Assembly: GCA_032622095.1 (NCBI GenBank)
Contig: CP136067.1
Span: 56,645,899-56,709,898, forward strand
Direction of reading: 5' to 3'
Length of the DNA: 64,000 nucleotides
From: Siphonodentalium dalli
Lineage: Eukaryota > Mollusca > Scaphopoda > Gadilida > Siphonodentaliidae
Part shown: positions 23,856-34,745 of the stretch, piece after piece
Position numbering within the stretch: position 1 is the first letter of the stretch
How the letters are laid out: each line of letters begins with the position of its first letter
Translations under genes and position numbers: made by a program
Notes under the pieces: model-generated
What the model was told of the DNA's origin: nothing
What the model saw: the letters and a program-made list of their open reading frames with translations, nothing else
Database searches by the model: none

Positions 23856-26800
23856 TTAAGATACATCATTAATTAGGCTGAGGACACTGTTCCACTTTTT
23901 TTCAAAACTGCTTACTAAACTGTTATTCCATTGGGTTGCTAATTTTTCTATTTTGAACTCATGATTTAGGAAATTTAAAAGGGATGATTTTGACACGTTT
24001 TCTTTATTGCATCGTGTTATATAAATATAACGATTTGTTAACAGTATTAAATTATTTATTGCTAAAAAATGTTGGTTTTTCTCAATTCCAAAAAGTATTT
24101 AATCCGTTGTCAATGCAGAGTTTATATTAAAGCAATCATCCAGAATGCCTGACACATAATTCCATAATGGGAGTACCTTGCAGCAGTTTGCTAGCAGGTG
24201 CTCAGTAGTTTCTCTTTCATTGTTACATAAAGTACACATACTAGTTGATATGATTTTACATTTTTCCAGGAATATATTTGTGACCAAGGTATTATGATTT
24301 ATTTGGAACTGGAAGGCTTGCAATTTCGTACTTTTTGTAATTTTGAAACACCTCATATATATATTTTTCCAGTCTAGTTGTTGTGACTCAAGATTTAGTC
24401 TGTTGCACCATCCAATTTGGGCACATGGCTTATTTGGTACTAAAATATTTATGAAATTCCAATAGAGGTAATTGTTTAACCTTTCCTCTCTTTGAATGTC
24501 TTGTTGGATCTTATTTTTTTTAATCTCATCGAGTGTATTCTGACTAGATCTTATTATTTTTCTCCAATTTATAGGGATTGAAATCACTATTCCTTGCAAT
24601 GTTAGGTAATTCACTTTAAGTCTATATTTTAGAAAAAATTCTTCAGTATTCATAAAAGAATTGTCTTCATTTAAAATATCGTTGACACACAAAATTTGTT
24701 TTTCTATCCATGTCTTTAGATAAATAGGTTTATTTTCCATTTTCAATGCTAAATTATGACAAATTGTTTGTGACTTGAAGTCTTCCACTGACGAAGGCTC
24801 ATTGGTGAGCAGAGCATATGCTGTTAATACTTCTTTCCAGAATGGATTGAAATTTTGTGCTATTTTTATTATGCTAGGCTTATTTAAATTGAACATTATC
24901 GTTCCTCCATATTTTTCTATTTTATCTAGTAGAATTAATTTCCATTCTGAGTAGTTGAAAGGGTCCAAAACTTTTTTGAGCCATGTAACTTTTAACGATT
25001 TTGAGAAACAGCTAAGGTCAGGAATCTTGAGTCCTCCATTTTCTATGCTTTGAATTAATGTATCTCTTTTTATCCTGTCTCTTTTCCCATTCCAGAAAAA
25101 TTGAAATAGCAAGCCCTGCATTTCCTTCATAATTTGTTTTGGGGGTTCAGGTAATACTGTCATTATTTGGATAATAATTGGTAGTATTATGGTTTTTATT
25201 ACTGTCACTTTGCCCATGTGGGACAGTGTCCTCAATGCCCAGTTCTTTAATATGTTGTTCATGCTTTCCTTCTTGTTTTCCCAGTTTTCCTGCACTAGGA
25301 GGGGATCTTCTAGATTAAATATAATTCCTAGAGTTTTGAATCTGCCTTTAAAATTCCATTTCAAGTTTATATTTGTTTTTAATGATTTTGTATAGCCTCT
25401 TCGAGTTCCAAACCACACCGCTTCTGTTTTATCAAAATTTTCTTTTAAACCAGATATCCTTTCAAATGCTTTAATTAAATTTATTGTTTCTTGTAGAGAG
25501 CTTTGACTACCATCGAGCCATATTATTGAGTCATCTGCATATTGACTAATTTTATATTCCCTTTCTTTTACTTTAACCCCTACAATGTTACTTTCTAATT
25601 TTAATGCAGCTGCGAAGGGTTCTATGCAAAGAATAAACAAATAAGGTGACAATGGAGCACCTTGTCTGACCCCTCTTTCTATGTTAAATGATTGTGATAG
25701 ATGGCCATTGTTTATAATGAGGCTGTATGCCTCATTATAGAGCGTTGTCACCCAATTACACAATGACACTCCAAAACCAAAAAATCTCAATGTTTTCTGT
25801 ATGAAATTCCAACTTATAGAATCAAAAGCTTTCTCATAATCCAATAAGAGCATTAATCCAGGTATATTTTCACATTCTAAAAGCAAGTCATATGTCAAAC
25901 GTGTGCATTCCCCAATGGAACGCCCTTTAATAAAACATTTTTGTGTGTCACTAATCATTGAATTAATCTGTTTTTTTATTCTATTTGCTATAACTGAAGC
26001 TGCTAATTTATAATCTATATTTAAGAGGGTGATTGGTCTTAAATATTTTATTAATGATTTATCCTTGCCAGGTTTTGGCAAGCAGGTAATCATTCCTTGG
26101 CGTTGTATCACTGACATTGAGCCTTTTCTATATGCATCATTAATGGAATTTAAAACAAAAACTGCTATATCTTTCCAAAAGAATTTATAGAACTCGGCAG
26201 TATACCCGTCAATACCTGGTGATTTATTGTTTTTCATTGTTTTTAAAGTTGGTAGTAGTTCATATTCGTTTACAAGTCCTTCACAATTTTTAGTCTTTTC
26301 TTCAGTTTTAATTTCAATAAAAGGATTATTTTTATCTAAGAATTTTTCAAACTGTGCTTCCTCAGATTTATTGTCATTTATTTTATATAAGTTTTTATAA
26401 AATTTCCTTTGTTCTTCTAGTATTTCATTTATGTCTGTCGTGGTGCTGTTATCATCTCTTATAACTTTAGGAATTAATATTTCTGTATAATTTCTTTTTT
26501 CTAGATATGCAAAATATTTTGTGTTTTTTTCTCCCTCTGCTTACCATTGGGCCTTAGCCCTGGTTATTAAACCCTTAACCTGAGATTGTCTCAGCAGGGT
26601 AAGTTCCTTTTCAAGGAATTCTATTGTAGTCCGATATTTCTCCTCCTTTGTTTCATCTAATTTTTTCTGATTTTCTAAAATATCTGCTTCCACTTGTTTT
26701 TGCCTTTCTATTTGAATTTTCTTTTTGTTTGCAGAGTACGCAATTGTTTTTCCTCTTATTTCTAATTTTAACATTTCCCACAGCATTTGATCATCAATAG

Positions 26801-27650
26801 TATACCTAGTTTCAGTGTTTGATATTTTTGTGTATTGGTCTACTGTCTTTATAATAATTTCTTTAATCTGTTCCACATAGTTAGGATCGTTTAGAAGGGA
26901 ATTGTTAAATTTCCATGTCCCCTTCCCTTTTTGTTGGTCATTAAATGACAGTCCTAAGTTAATTGAAGCATGGTCTGATTTATATTTTGTGCAGATATTC
27001 TGCGATATGACATATGGTTCTAAGTCTTTGGATACTAAAAAATAGTCCAATCTACTATATTTTGTATTGGGACCGTACCAGGTATATCTGGTTTTATTTG
27101 GATTACATTGTCTCCATATATCAACTAATTCCATTTCAGTCATTATACTCTTTACCTTTTCTCTATTTTTTGGGTTGTTGTGTCAACTATAGTTATATGT
27201 GTCAAGATCATAGTGTTGTACCACATTCCAATCACCAACCCAGATAGTTGACAGGTTGCCGAGTTCCATAACAATCTTTTAATTTTTTTCAAAAAATTCA
27301 GGGTTTTCTTTGTTTGGACCATATAATGCAATTAGAGTGTTTCTGTGACTTTGTATTGTGATGTCCATTATTATATAATTGCCCTCACGGTCTGCTTGTT
27401 GGTTGTTTATTTTAAACTCAAACGAGTTTTTAAAGCCAATCGCCAGCCCTCTGCTACTGCTATTAAAGGAAGAAAATTTCATCTCATAACCCCATTCATT
27501 TTTCCAGATTTGTTCAGTTTGCGTTGTGGAGTGGGTATCAACGAAGATACTTATATCATACTTATTGCGAAACATATTGAAAAAATCTTTTCTTTTAGCG
27601 TTATCTGATGCAAGGCCTCTACAGTTCACCATACCTATATTGACTACCAT
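23856..27650 (-). pseudogene. LINE ORF2: endonuclease and reverse transcriptase
   Basis: A single frame of 1,265 codons from ATG at 27,650 to TAA at 23,856, interrupted only by stops at 27,279 (TAA), 27,183 (TGA), 26,541 (TAA) and 24,099 (TAA); no frameshift. Residues 1-230 are an APE-type endonuclease: NCRG, SRGLAI, VGDWN, SRLDYFLVS and SDHASI are visible. The usual catalytic Glu block reads VDTH, with Asp in place of Glu. The RT spans about residues 470-760 with SPGIDGYTAEF, LLLDYEKAFDS, GVRQGAPLSPYLF and YADD (about residues 704-707). A CTLC...H...C knuckle is near residue 1,150, and the C-terminal tail with NRYIYITRC extends past the 24,099 stop. Length and order fit the L1/Tx1 group. It would nick target DNA and copy the element RNA into it. 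Confidence 0.85.
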
Positions 27651-27994
27651 TTTCTATTTTCCTTTTTAATTAACCCCCCCCCCCCATCCCAAAATATATT
27701 GCAATAAGTAAAATTGTGATACAATTGTGCGTTTTCCACACATGTTTCTGTTATTGTATCCAATAGTGATCTACAAGCTTCTTTGTGATATTTTACATCT
27801 ATGATTAAATTAAAAAAAATTATAGTAGTACATGTATATAAAGAAAAAAACAAAAAAAACTTTTCCCTTCTTTTAGTCCTAGGGCAACATCCGATTAAGC
27901 GACACACCAATATAACATGTCAAAAACAATAGTTCTGTGCTGCTGTACTTACTAAGCTGCACACACCTAGATATAACTCTCAAATGTTGTCTTT

Positions 27995-28195
27995 ATGTCG
28001 AGATCGACTTGTTTATATTTACTCTTGTGCTCAGCAGCAGATCTCCCCGCAACTGCATGGGCCCTGACCAAGGCTGCTGCTGGATTCTTCATCAAAGTTT
28101 CCTCCAACAATAACCCTGTCACCACCCCATACCATCAGGTGGAGAACCTCTGCCATGCAACACAGTACCTAATAACTTTATATTATGTATTATAG
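27995..28195 (+). other. GC-rich exon-like insert between LINE ORFs
   Basis: Inside the inter-ORF region, about 28,020-28,165 is clearly richer in GC and less repetitive than its surroundings. On the strand opposite to the LINE it is open for 66 codons, including ADLPATAWALTKAAAGFF and TTPYHQVENLCHATQ. A pyrimidine-rich stretch ending in ctcag precedes it, as in a splice acceptor. No domain was recognised. It may be a captured exon or a fragment of another transposon; it may also be ordinary LINE sequence. Confidence 0.3.
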
Positions 28196-28339
28196 TCAGT
28201 ATAACTACACGTAGAAAAAAATAATATATAATTAACATAAACAAATGAATAGTTTGTTCACCCTGAGATTAAGTCTGTTGACATACATGTACAATGAATT
28301 GTCACTTAGAAATTATTGTCAAATTTTTCTGATGTCAGT

Positions 28340-29168
28340 CTATCTTCTGTCTCTTTTCTTTTCCAATTTAAGAAAGGGTTCTTTTTTCAGGTAGACAAGT
28401 TCTAGCCTCTTTTTTTCTTCCAGTGGAAGTTCTGCACGTTGTTTCAGCAGTTGACCTCTAACTTTCGACAAAACTGGTGGAAGGTCTATTGCGATACCGT
28501 ACCCTGTTCCGGGAGTCAGTTGAGTTGCCTTTTCCATAATGAAATCACGATCGCACAAGTTCACAAACCTAATAATAATATCAGGGGTCCCTGGCTTTCC
28601 TGTTGGCAATCGATGACATGCCGCGAACAACATTCTCCCGATTTCTTCATCTTGAATTTTTAGGTTTACCTTGAATGAATTGATTGTTTTTCGAAGTGTT
28701 TCTGCTGGTGTTTCTTTGTTGTTCCCTTTTATTCCTTTTACCACTAAATTCCATTTTCGGCCCCACAAGTCAATTTTTTTTTGGAGCACTTTCTGTCCTG
28801 TCGGCTTTTTCTTCTAAAATGTTGTTGCTTTCTTTCATTTCATCTAACCTTTCTTCTATATCCAATATTTTCGATTCATACACAGATTTCATTTCGTCAA
28901 ACCTACACTCTAGTTCCGAAATTCGGCAGTCTATCTTAGGAACAGTCGTTGTTTCTATTGTGGACACTTTTTCATTAGCTTCTTCAGCGACTTTTTCCAC
29001 GATATCAACTTTTTTTGTCAAAGTTTCTAATTTTGTCTCCACCTCGTTGAATTGAATATTTATAGAAGCGTGGAGTTGCTGGAAACACTTGGAAATGTCT
29101 GCGAAACTACTGCATTCATACATTTTGTCTGTCGGTTTCTCATTTTTTGATCTCGTTTCCATTTTCAA
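28340..29168 (-). pseudogene. LINE ORF1: coiled coil plus RNA-binding domain
   Basis: The minus-strand frame 29,168-28,770 encodes a heptad-rich coiled coil (about residues 30-120, with FNEVETKLETLTKKVDIVEK). It then runs into a homopolymer (about 28,773-28,781), where a one-base slip breaks the frame. The second frame, to 28,340, reads WNLVVKGIKG and, further on, IIIRFVNLCDRDFI and LSKVRGQLLKQRAEL. This order of coiled coil, RRM-like domain and basic C-terminal domain is that of L1-type ORF1 protein, which trimerises, binds the element RNA and acts as a nucleic-acid chaperone. The length (about 275 residues) is normal for the group. The single homopolymer frameshift could be mutational or a sequencing error. 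Confidence 0.8.
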
Positions 29169-29410
29169 TTTGGTTACGAAGCTTTTGTCTTCCCTATTTT
29201 CGCGATATAGAAATAGAGCGTTATCGAAGCCTGTAAAAAATGCGACTTCACTCCGCCTTTGTCATACCGGAAGTCTTTAAGTATACTTAACTTAATATTA
29301 TATTATATAAAGTCTGTAGAATGATTTTTTTGTATGTATCGACTATCGTGTTCCTGCTTCCAAATTACGTATACGTATTTTGGATGTACAAATGAGCCAT
29401 TCCAATTTAT

Positions 29411-29905
29411 TAATAAAGGCACGTGAGGCCTTAGTTGTCGAAAATATTCATATTTGTTCCAATCACCGTAAACAGAAAAAACAGTAAAACGCATACAGTT
29501 TCGTTCATATATACCATGACCATCGCGTAAACAGCATGTTATCATAAAGACCTACTATATTGTACCTTAGCAAGAGCCTGATTGTGTTACATAAGAGAGC
29601 ACAAGGCTACTGGCTAATCACACACAAATGGCATAAACGCTCTTTATTAGTTCCATATCAGGAATCCACACACAAAGAACGCTCTTTATGTTTACCATCA
29701 TAATATAAACAAACATCAGAAAAGTAACTTTTTATGCTTTTGTTTGCATAACAATGGTCAACCATATGACAATAACATACTGTTTATGCGATATTTCTTA
29801 TTTATATACGGACAAAGTCTGTCTACATTTTGATGCTCTTTCGGTTTGTGGCGGTTGGAATATTTTCACAGGATACCCACCGCCAAGGCGAACCGTACTT
29901 TTAAC
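29411..29905 (-). mobile_element. Family A inverted-repeat element, copy 2
   Basis: Inverted copy of 6,364-6,868, with ends taataaaggcacgtgagg and gcgaaccgtacttttaac. Landmarks shared with copy 1 include aaacgctctttatta, gtaactttttatgcttttg and ggcggttgg followed by aatattttcacaggataccc. No coding capacity. Confidence 0.75.
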
Positions 29906-31640
29906 ATCCAGTGTCAGAGTTTTTCTGCCCTGCCGATCGTTTCAAGTTTTGCCGGGGCAATTGGAAGAATATATGTTTATCCGCAATTAACCAGCCTTAC
30001 CTTAGTCTAAACTGATTTAGCGCAGAACGCTACCTGCACGCATACGTATGAGGGTGATTCTTGGATACTACTGACTGGATGCTTGTTACATTTGCGTTCA
30101 TATCTCTGCGTGGAAGATACTACTACAGGTGTAACTCTCAAGTTAATTGCGTTCCTTTGTAATAAACTGAACATTCCTCAGGTGTTCTGGAGAAAATTAT
30201 CGCGCGAACCTCACTCGTTATCAGGTATAATGGTCGAACTTTTGTTAATATAACAAAGATGACTTTTCTGAACTGCTTACATAAGGAAATAGATAGATTA
30301 TTATTTATACTATATAGCATATAGACGTAAGACGTTCCAACAGCTTAGGAAAATGCCAAACTTACGAGTCGTGCACAGCGCAATGTATCAATAGATATGG
30401 CGCGGGTTGGTAGTCTGCAATGTTGATACATATGAATATAGTATACATGCTATACAGCGGGTTAGAGCTATATTTGTGAAAATCAAATGCTCCTGATGTT
30501 TTTCTAAAATGTGCGGGGGGGGGGGGTGAACTCAGTGACTTAGTTTTGGTATCGAGACATATCGAATGTCAAGCGAACAGGCGGGTTCGATGGGTGCACA
30601 TGGTTGTGAACGGATTTCGAGATAACTTTGTATTTACTTATGACCGTCTCATAACGATTCATGGGACCCTTAAGTTATAGATGACATATCTGATACCAGG
30701 ACATACGGGTAAAGATACAAAAGCATTGATATGTACTTCGTTGTAATAAATTAAACTCTCCGTTCAAAGTGTGCCTTGTTGTTTGACCTCTTTAGGACAA
30801 CAAAAGCATGTTCGATCATTGTTTGCTCGCCCGAAAAAAGTCAAACGTGATAAAATCACCTTTTTAACGCCGATTCTAATCATCAAAAACTTCGTATTAA
30901 TGGGATTTTGGGTACGATTTAATTATTTTCCGGTAGAATTGGAAACGTATCAAAAACTGTTCCATTTTATCAAAGCGGATGGGCCACCAAGAGTTGAATA
31001 TGTTTCTAACATGAAATTGTTATTAATTACAAAAGAGTGAACTTCACAATCCTATACGAATGTGGCCTCGACATATTTGTCACATCGCTAAACATGCATG
31101 CGTCACATCAACTACTCTATCGTGTGATTCGGATGGTCAATATATGTGCCCTCTACCGATACACGGTACCTGATTATTTTACAGCAATCATATCCTTCGA
31201 GGACTTAATTACAACATAAATGCCATATAATTCCTCAGCAAGATCACTCCATTGTGCCCCAGTCTGTAATTCATCGACTCAAGTAGTTACTGAAAGACGG
31301 GAAACGCTTAATAGCGGTGTAAATGACTCGGGCAAATTTGTCCGGTGACAACAACGCAGCACAATTAGGTATCGGAAAACCAATATCTGCAGAATCACAG
31401 ACTATCCGCGCCTGCAGATACCTACTTGCATGAGATTCAAGGTCTATTGAAAGCGTGGAAAATTCGCAGGTGACGACGTAGTTTTATATTGGTGATTTGC
31501 TGCCACTCCGGGGGTCATCGATACGGTTGGAATCTCGAACGTTCCATGACAGCTTCTCATCCCCGATCGAGTAAATTTTGCTACGTGAACATGTATGCAT
31601 AGTCGCCATGCGGTGCGGGTAGCAATTCGATAGGAATCAT
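29906..31640. other. No gene recognised
   Basis: A plus-strand frame of 89 codons at 30,771-31,040 (KRDKITFLTPILIIKNF within it) has no recognised domain and is not repeated in the window. A run of about 11 G lies near 30,515. Confidence 0.45.
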
Positions 31641-31643
31641 CGC

Positions 31644-31871
31644 ATTAACTATACACTGCAATGCGTATAAATATATAGTATCAGGAAGAGTATGATATTC
31701 ATTATACTCTTGGTGCTAGAATTAAAGTATTCCTGCATGATTTTCAATATTTACAAATCCCTACGAAACACGAGTTCCAAGCGCATCCTTTGACGTAAAC
31801 GATGTTCGTTTCAATCATGAAACCGGAACTCTAAATTAAAAGCCTCAGCACACATGACAAAACAAGCCATT
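31644..31871 (+). repeat. Family B repeat, uninterrupted copy
   Basis: Runs from attaactatacactgcaatg to gacaaaacaagccat. It is repeated directly at 32,289-32,825. This copy has the uninterrupted sequence cattatactcttgg at about 31,700, which is the empty site for the insertion found in the second copy. Confidence 0.85.
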
Positions 31872-31882
31872 AACATATAGCT

Positions 31883-32292
31883 GATTAAAGGCACGGGCGG
31901 CGTTCGTTGCAGAAATATTCATATTTGTTCAAATCGCCATCAACGGAAGGAATATTAAAAAATATATAGTTTTGTTCATATGCCAAACATAATCAGAGCG
32001 TAAATAGTATATTGTCGTCAAGACGTACGATGGTGTGCGTAAACAAGAACCTGCTCGTTTTTCAGAAGTGTTGCTTCTGTTTACATAAAACAGTGCAATT
32101 ATATTGGTTAATCACACACAAATGATATAAACGCTCTTTATTATTTCCATATCAGGAAAACAGTAAAAAAAACGCTCTTTATGTTTACCATATCCGGATC
32201 TAAACAAAAGCCAGGTAACGTAACGTTTTTTTGGTTTTGTTTACAAAACAAAGGAAAAATAATTGACAATAACATACTGCCCGTATCTTTAA
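31883..32292 (-). mobile_element. Family A inverted-repeat element, copy 3
   Basis: Diverged copy of the element at 6,364-6,868 and 29,411-29,905, in the minus-strand orientation. It shares gattaaaggcacg, aaatattcatatttgttc, aaacgctctttatt and ctctttatgtttaccat. It is sandwiched between the two direct copies of repeat B. Confidence 0.7.
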
Positions 32293-32825
32293 TTATACAC
32301 TGCAATGCGTATAAATATATACTATCAGGAAGTGTATGATATTCATTATACCTTACTCGTATTTAAATTCGCGCAGTACTATTTTTCGCTCAGTTTTGAA
32401 TTCGCGCACCATGACTTGCATATGAATAATGATGTTGAGAATGCATGTCCGTATGTCAATCTAATTGTCTATAATTATACTTAGTCCAACTGTCTGTAAT
32501 GTATGTACATGTAACTCAATATAGCTGATTTCCCCTGTGATTTGGTATAAACTCAGGAATCGTACTATGTTTCGCTCTGTTTTAAATTCGCGCTCCCACC
32601 GGTGCGCGAAAAATAGCACTGCGCGAATTTAAATACGAGTAAGGTACTCTTGTTGCTAGAATTATAGTGTTCCTGCATGATTTTCAATATTTACACATCC
32701 CTACGGAACACGAGTTCCAAACGCATCCTTTGGCGTCACGTTGACGTATAAACGATGTTCGTTTCAATCATGAAACCGGAACTCTAAATTAAAAGCATCA
32801 CAACACATGACAAAACAAGCCATGT
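32289..32825 (+). repeat. Family B repeat, interrupted copy
   Basis: Direct copy of 31,644-31,871, split by a 294-bp TA-flanked transposon at 32,351-32,644. The segment after the insert also carries a roughly 12-bp extra stretch (gtcacgttgacg) relative to the first copy. Confidence 0.85.
32351..32644. mobile_element. 294-bp TA-flanked MITE (Tc1/mariner-type)
   Basis: Terminal inverted repeats of about 37 bp begin ccttactcgtatttaaattc; the right end is ...atttaaatacgagtaagg. TA flanks both sides (32,349-32,350 and 32,645-32,646). The neighbouring copy of repeat B shows cattatactcttgg with a single TA at this point, which directly demonstrates insertion with duplication of TA. TA duplication is characteristic of the IS630/Tc1/mariner superfamily. 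No transposase is encoded. Confidence 0.9.
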
Positions 32826-32831
32826 ATTGTG

Positions 32832-32926
32832 CCTGACAGTCTCTTTAAATAGTCGACGAATATTTTACCATATTTAAAATGGTAAAACATTCGTCGGCTT
32901 TGTAAAGAGACAGTGTGCCCGAATAG
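32832..32926. repeat. Short hairpin, MITE-like
   Basis: Arms of about 40 bp: gtctctttaaatagtcgacg and onward, with the inverse cgtcggctttgtaaagagac, around a ttaccatatttaaaatggtaa centre. A few mismatches. It lies directly after the interrupted B repeat. Confidence 0.75.
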
Positions 32927-33767
32927 ACATTGTAAGTGTGCTGTTTTAATTCATGGATTCTAGGACGGGCGCATGGCGTGTAATAAGCACATCACGACAC
33001 GTATATTAATGGGTTTGTCGATACGCCACTTGTGCTATCGCAGAAGGACAGCACTCGAGTTCATATTGGAACTATACCTGTATTTCCATGCGGGTAATCT
33101 ATATACATACAAAATTTGATAACAATCATATGACTAAAACTAAAGTTGTTATCCGGAAAACAAAATTGTCTGCAAATTCTAAGTCGACAAGGACCTTAAC
33201 TCCGTAAAACTGGACAGTCATCACCTATGTTCGAAGCTCACACAGATAAGTTAGCAATTATTGCTGAATATATATGATTTGAAAACCACATGCGACGGAG
33301 ACACGGACGACTCGACGGACAATCAGATCGAACACGTGAACCCATTAGTATGTTCTGGTCACCAGATATCCACTTACAAACTACGAAGTTTTAACGTTTT
33401 GAACTTTTTCAGCCCATAGCAAATATTCAAATGTCGCGTCTTATAAGGAGCCCGCATATATACTTCCGTCCCCAAGATCGGCAGATAATAAAGAACGCTC
33501 ACAATTATATTTTGTTAATCCCGTTATCGACCTATTAGATGTATATGGATGATTGTGTTTATTATTTCGATGCCTGTGTGATACGAATGATAGTGATTGC
33601 ATATATCATTTCATTTTCTTTTTCCTGGTATAAGCTAAAATTGACTTAGGACATTCTGCACCATGTATCTTTAAAGGAATTGTTATATGGAAAAGTACTC
33701 AAATGTACATTTTTAAAATCCAAATATAATAAGAATATCAAAGCAAACAAGAGATACGCTGGGCGTG

Positions 33768-34635
33768 CAAAATACGCCCTCTCTGGGGAAAATTGGCGGA
33801 TGGAACCCAAATTCGAATTTGACCTGGATTTTCTCCTAATAAACCCACATACAAAATTTGATTGAAATCGGTTCACTCTAACTAAAGTTATCATCCGGAA
33901 TTACGTCAAATAAGGGGCATAACTCCGGTGAAAATTGGCGGACGGAACCCAAATTCGAACTTGAGCTGTCTTTTCTCCTAATAAACCCACATACCAAATT
34001 TGATTGAAATCGGTTCACTCTAACTAAAGTTATCATCCGGACAACAATTTTCAGGGATTTTCTAAGTCAAATTACGTCAAAAAAGGGGCCATAACATTAT
34101 CGGATTAAAACGAAATTCGGACTTGAGCTGTATTTCGATATATGTAATCCACAAAAAAACGGGTTTTGCGTATAAACATTCCGTTTTTCTTATGTTTTTT
34201 GGTTTCCGGATGATAATCCGGAAACCAAAAAACATAAGAAAAACTGAATTTTCTGAGTCGAAAACGGGGCATAACTCTGCCAGAACCCAAGTTCGAACTT
34301 GACCTGTGTTTTGGTGGGAGAAAGTAATGTACCAAATTTGGATTCATTCCGATAAACTATACTAAAGTTATCATCCGGACAACAAATTTCAATGATTTTA
34401 TAAGTCAAAAAACGTCAAATAAGGGGCATAACTCCGGTGAAAATTGGCGGGCGGAACCCAAATTCGAACTTGAACTTACTTTTCGGCTAATAAACCCACA
34501 TACCAAATTGTATTAAATTTGGTTCCTCTAACTAAAGTTATCATACGGAAACCAGGTTAACGGACGCCCGGACGGACGGACGGACGGACCAATACTATAA
34601 TACGGCCGTTTTTTCAAACGGGCGTATAAAAACAT
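33768..34635 (+). mobile_element. Tandem-repeat element with short inverted ends
   Basis: Contains four to five diverged units of about 150-190 bp. Each has a gaaaattggcgg start, aaattcgaacttga, taataaacccacataccaaa, actaaagttatcatccgg and ggggcataactccgg. It ends in a short ggac/cgga run. The outer limits carry atacgccc (left, about 33,772) and its inverse gggcgtat (right, about 34,620), so the array is probably the interior of a non-autonomous DNA transposon. The 60-82 codon frames inside are products of repetition. Confidence 0.6.
34183..34244. repeat. Perfect 28-bp-arm hairpin
   Basis: Arms 34,183-34,210 and 34,217-34,244 are exact inverse copies around a 6-base loop (tgataa). The sequence atccggaaaccaaaa derives from the surrounding tandem unit. 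It looks like a recent inverted duplication inside the array. Confidence 0.95.
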
Positions 34636-34687
34636 ATCAATTTGTATATTTCGAGTCAATACGCCAGACATGTTATAAGAATTTACA

Positions 34688-34745
34688 CTTGCCGCTTTTC
34701 GCATAACGAACTACTATATATATTGATAAGAATTACGAATAGATT
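34688..34745 (+). repeat. Isolated end-fragment of a TA-flanked element family
   Basis: ttcgcataacgaactact followed by tgataagaattacgaatag matches, inverted, the right end of the element at 54,381-56,673. No matching left end is nearby. Confidence 0.55.

Larger units (their letters stand above)
23660..29285 (-). mobile_element. Near full-length L1/Tx1-type LINE
   Basis: A minus-strand non-LTR retrotransposon with the classical order 5' region, ORF1 (28,340-29,168), inter-ORF region, ORF2 (23,856-27,650) and a 3' region. The outer limits are estimates: on the 5' side the sequence changes near 29,285 (starting aagacttccggtatgac on the minus strand) and on the 3' side near 23,660. No poly-A tail or target-site duplication was identified. 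ORF1 has one frameshift and ORF2 has four stop codons, so the copy is inactive but young in appearance. The inter-ORF region is unusually long (about 690 bp) and contains a GC-rich segment described separately. Confidence 0.8.

Noticed and set aside
27279-28195. Frames on the plus strand opposite LINE ORF2 (for example 27,345-27,608)
   Set aside because: Shadows of the LINE coding strand in AT-rich sequence; only the GC-rich segment at 28.0-28.2 kb was kept as a question.
30771-31040. 89-codon frame as a host exon
   Set aside because: No recognised domain, no clear splice borders and no neighbouring exon; too weak to annotate as a gene.
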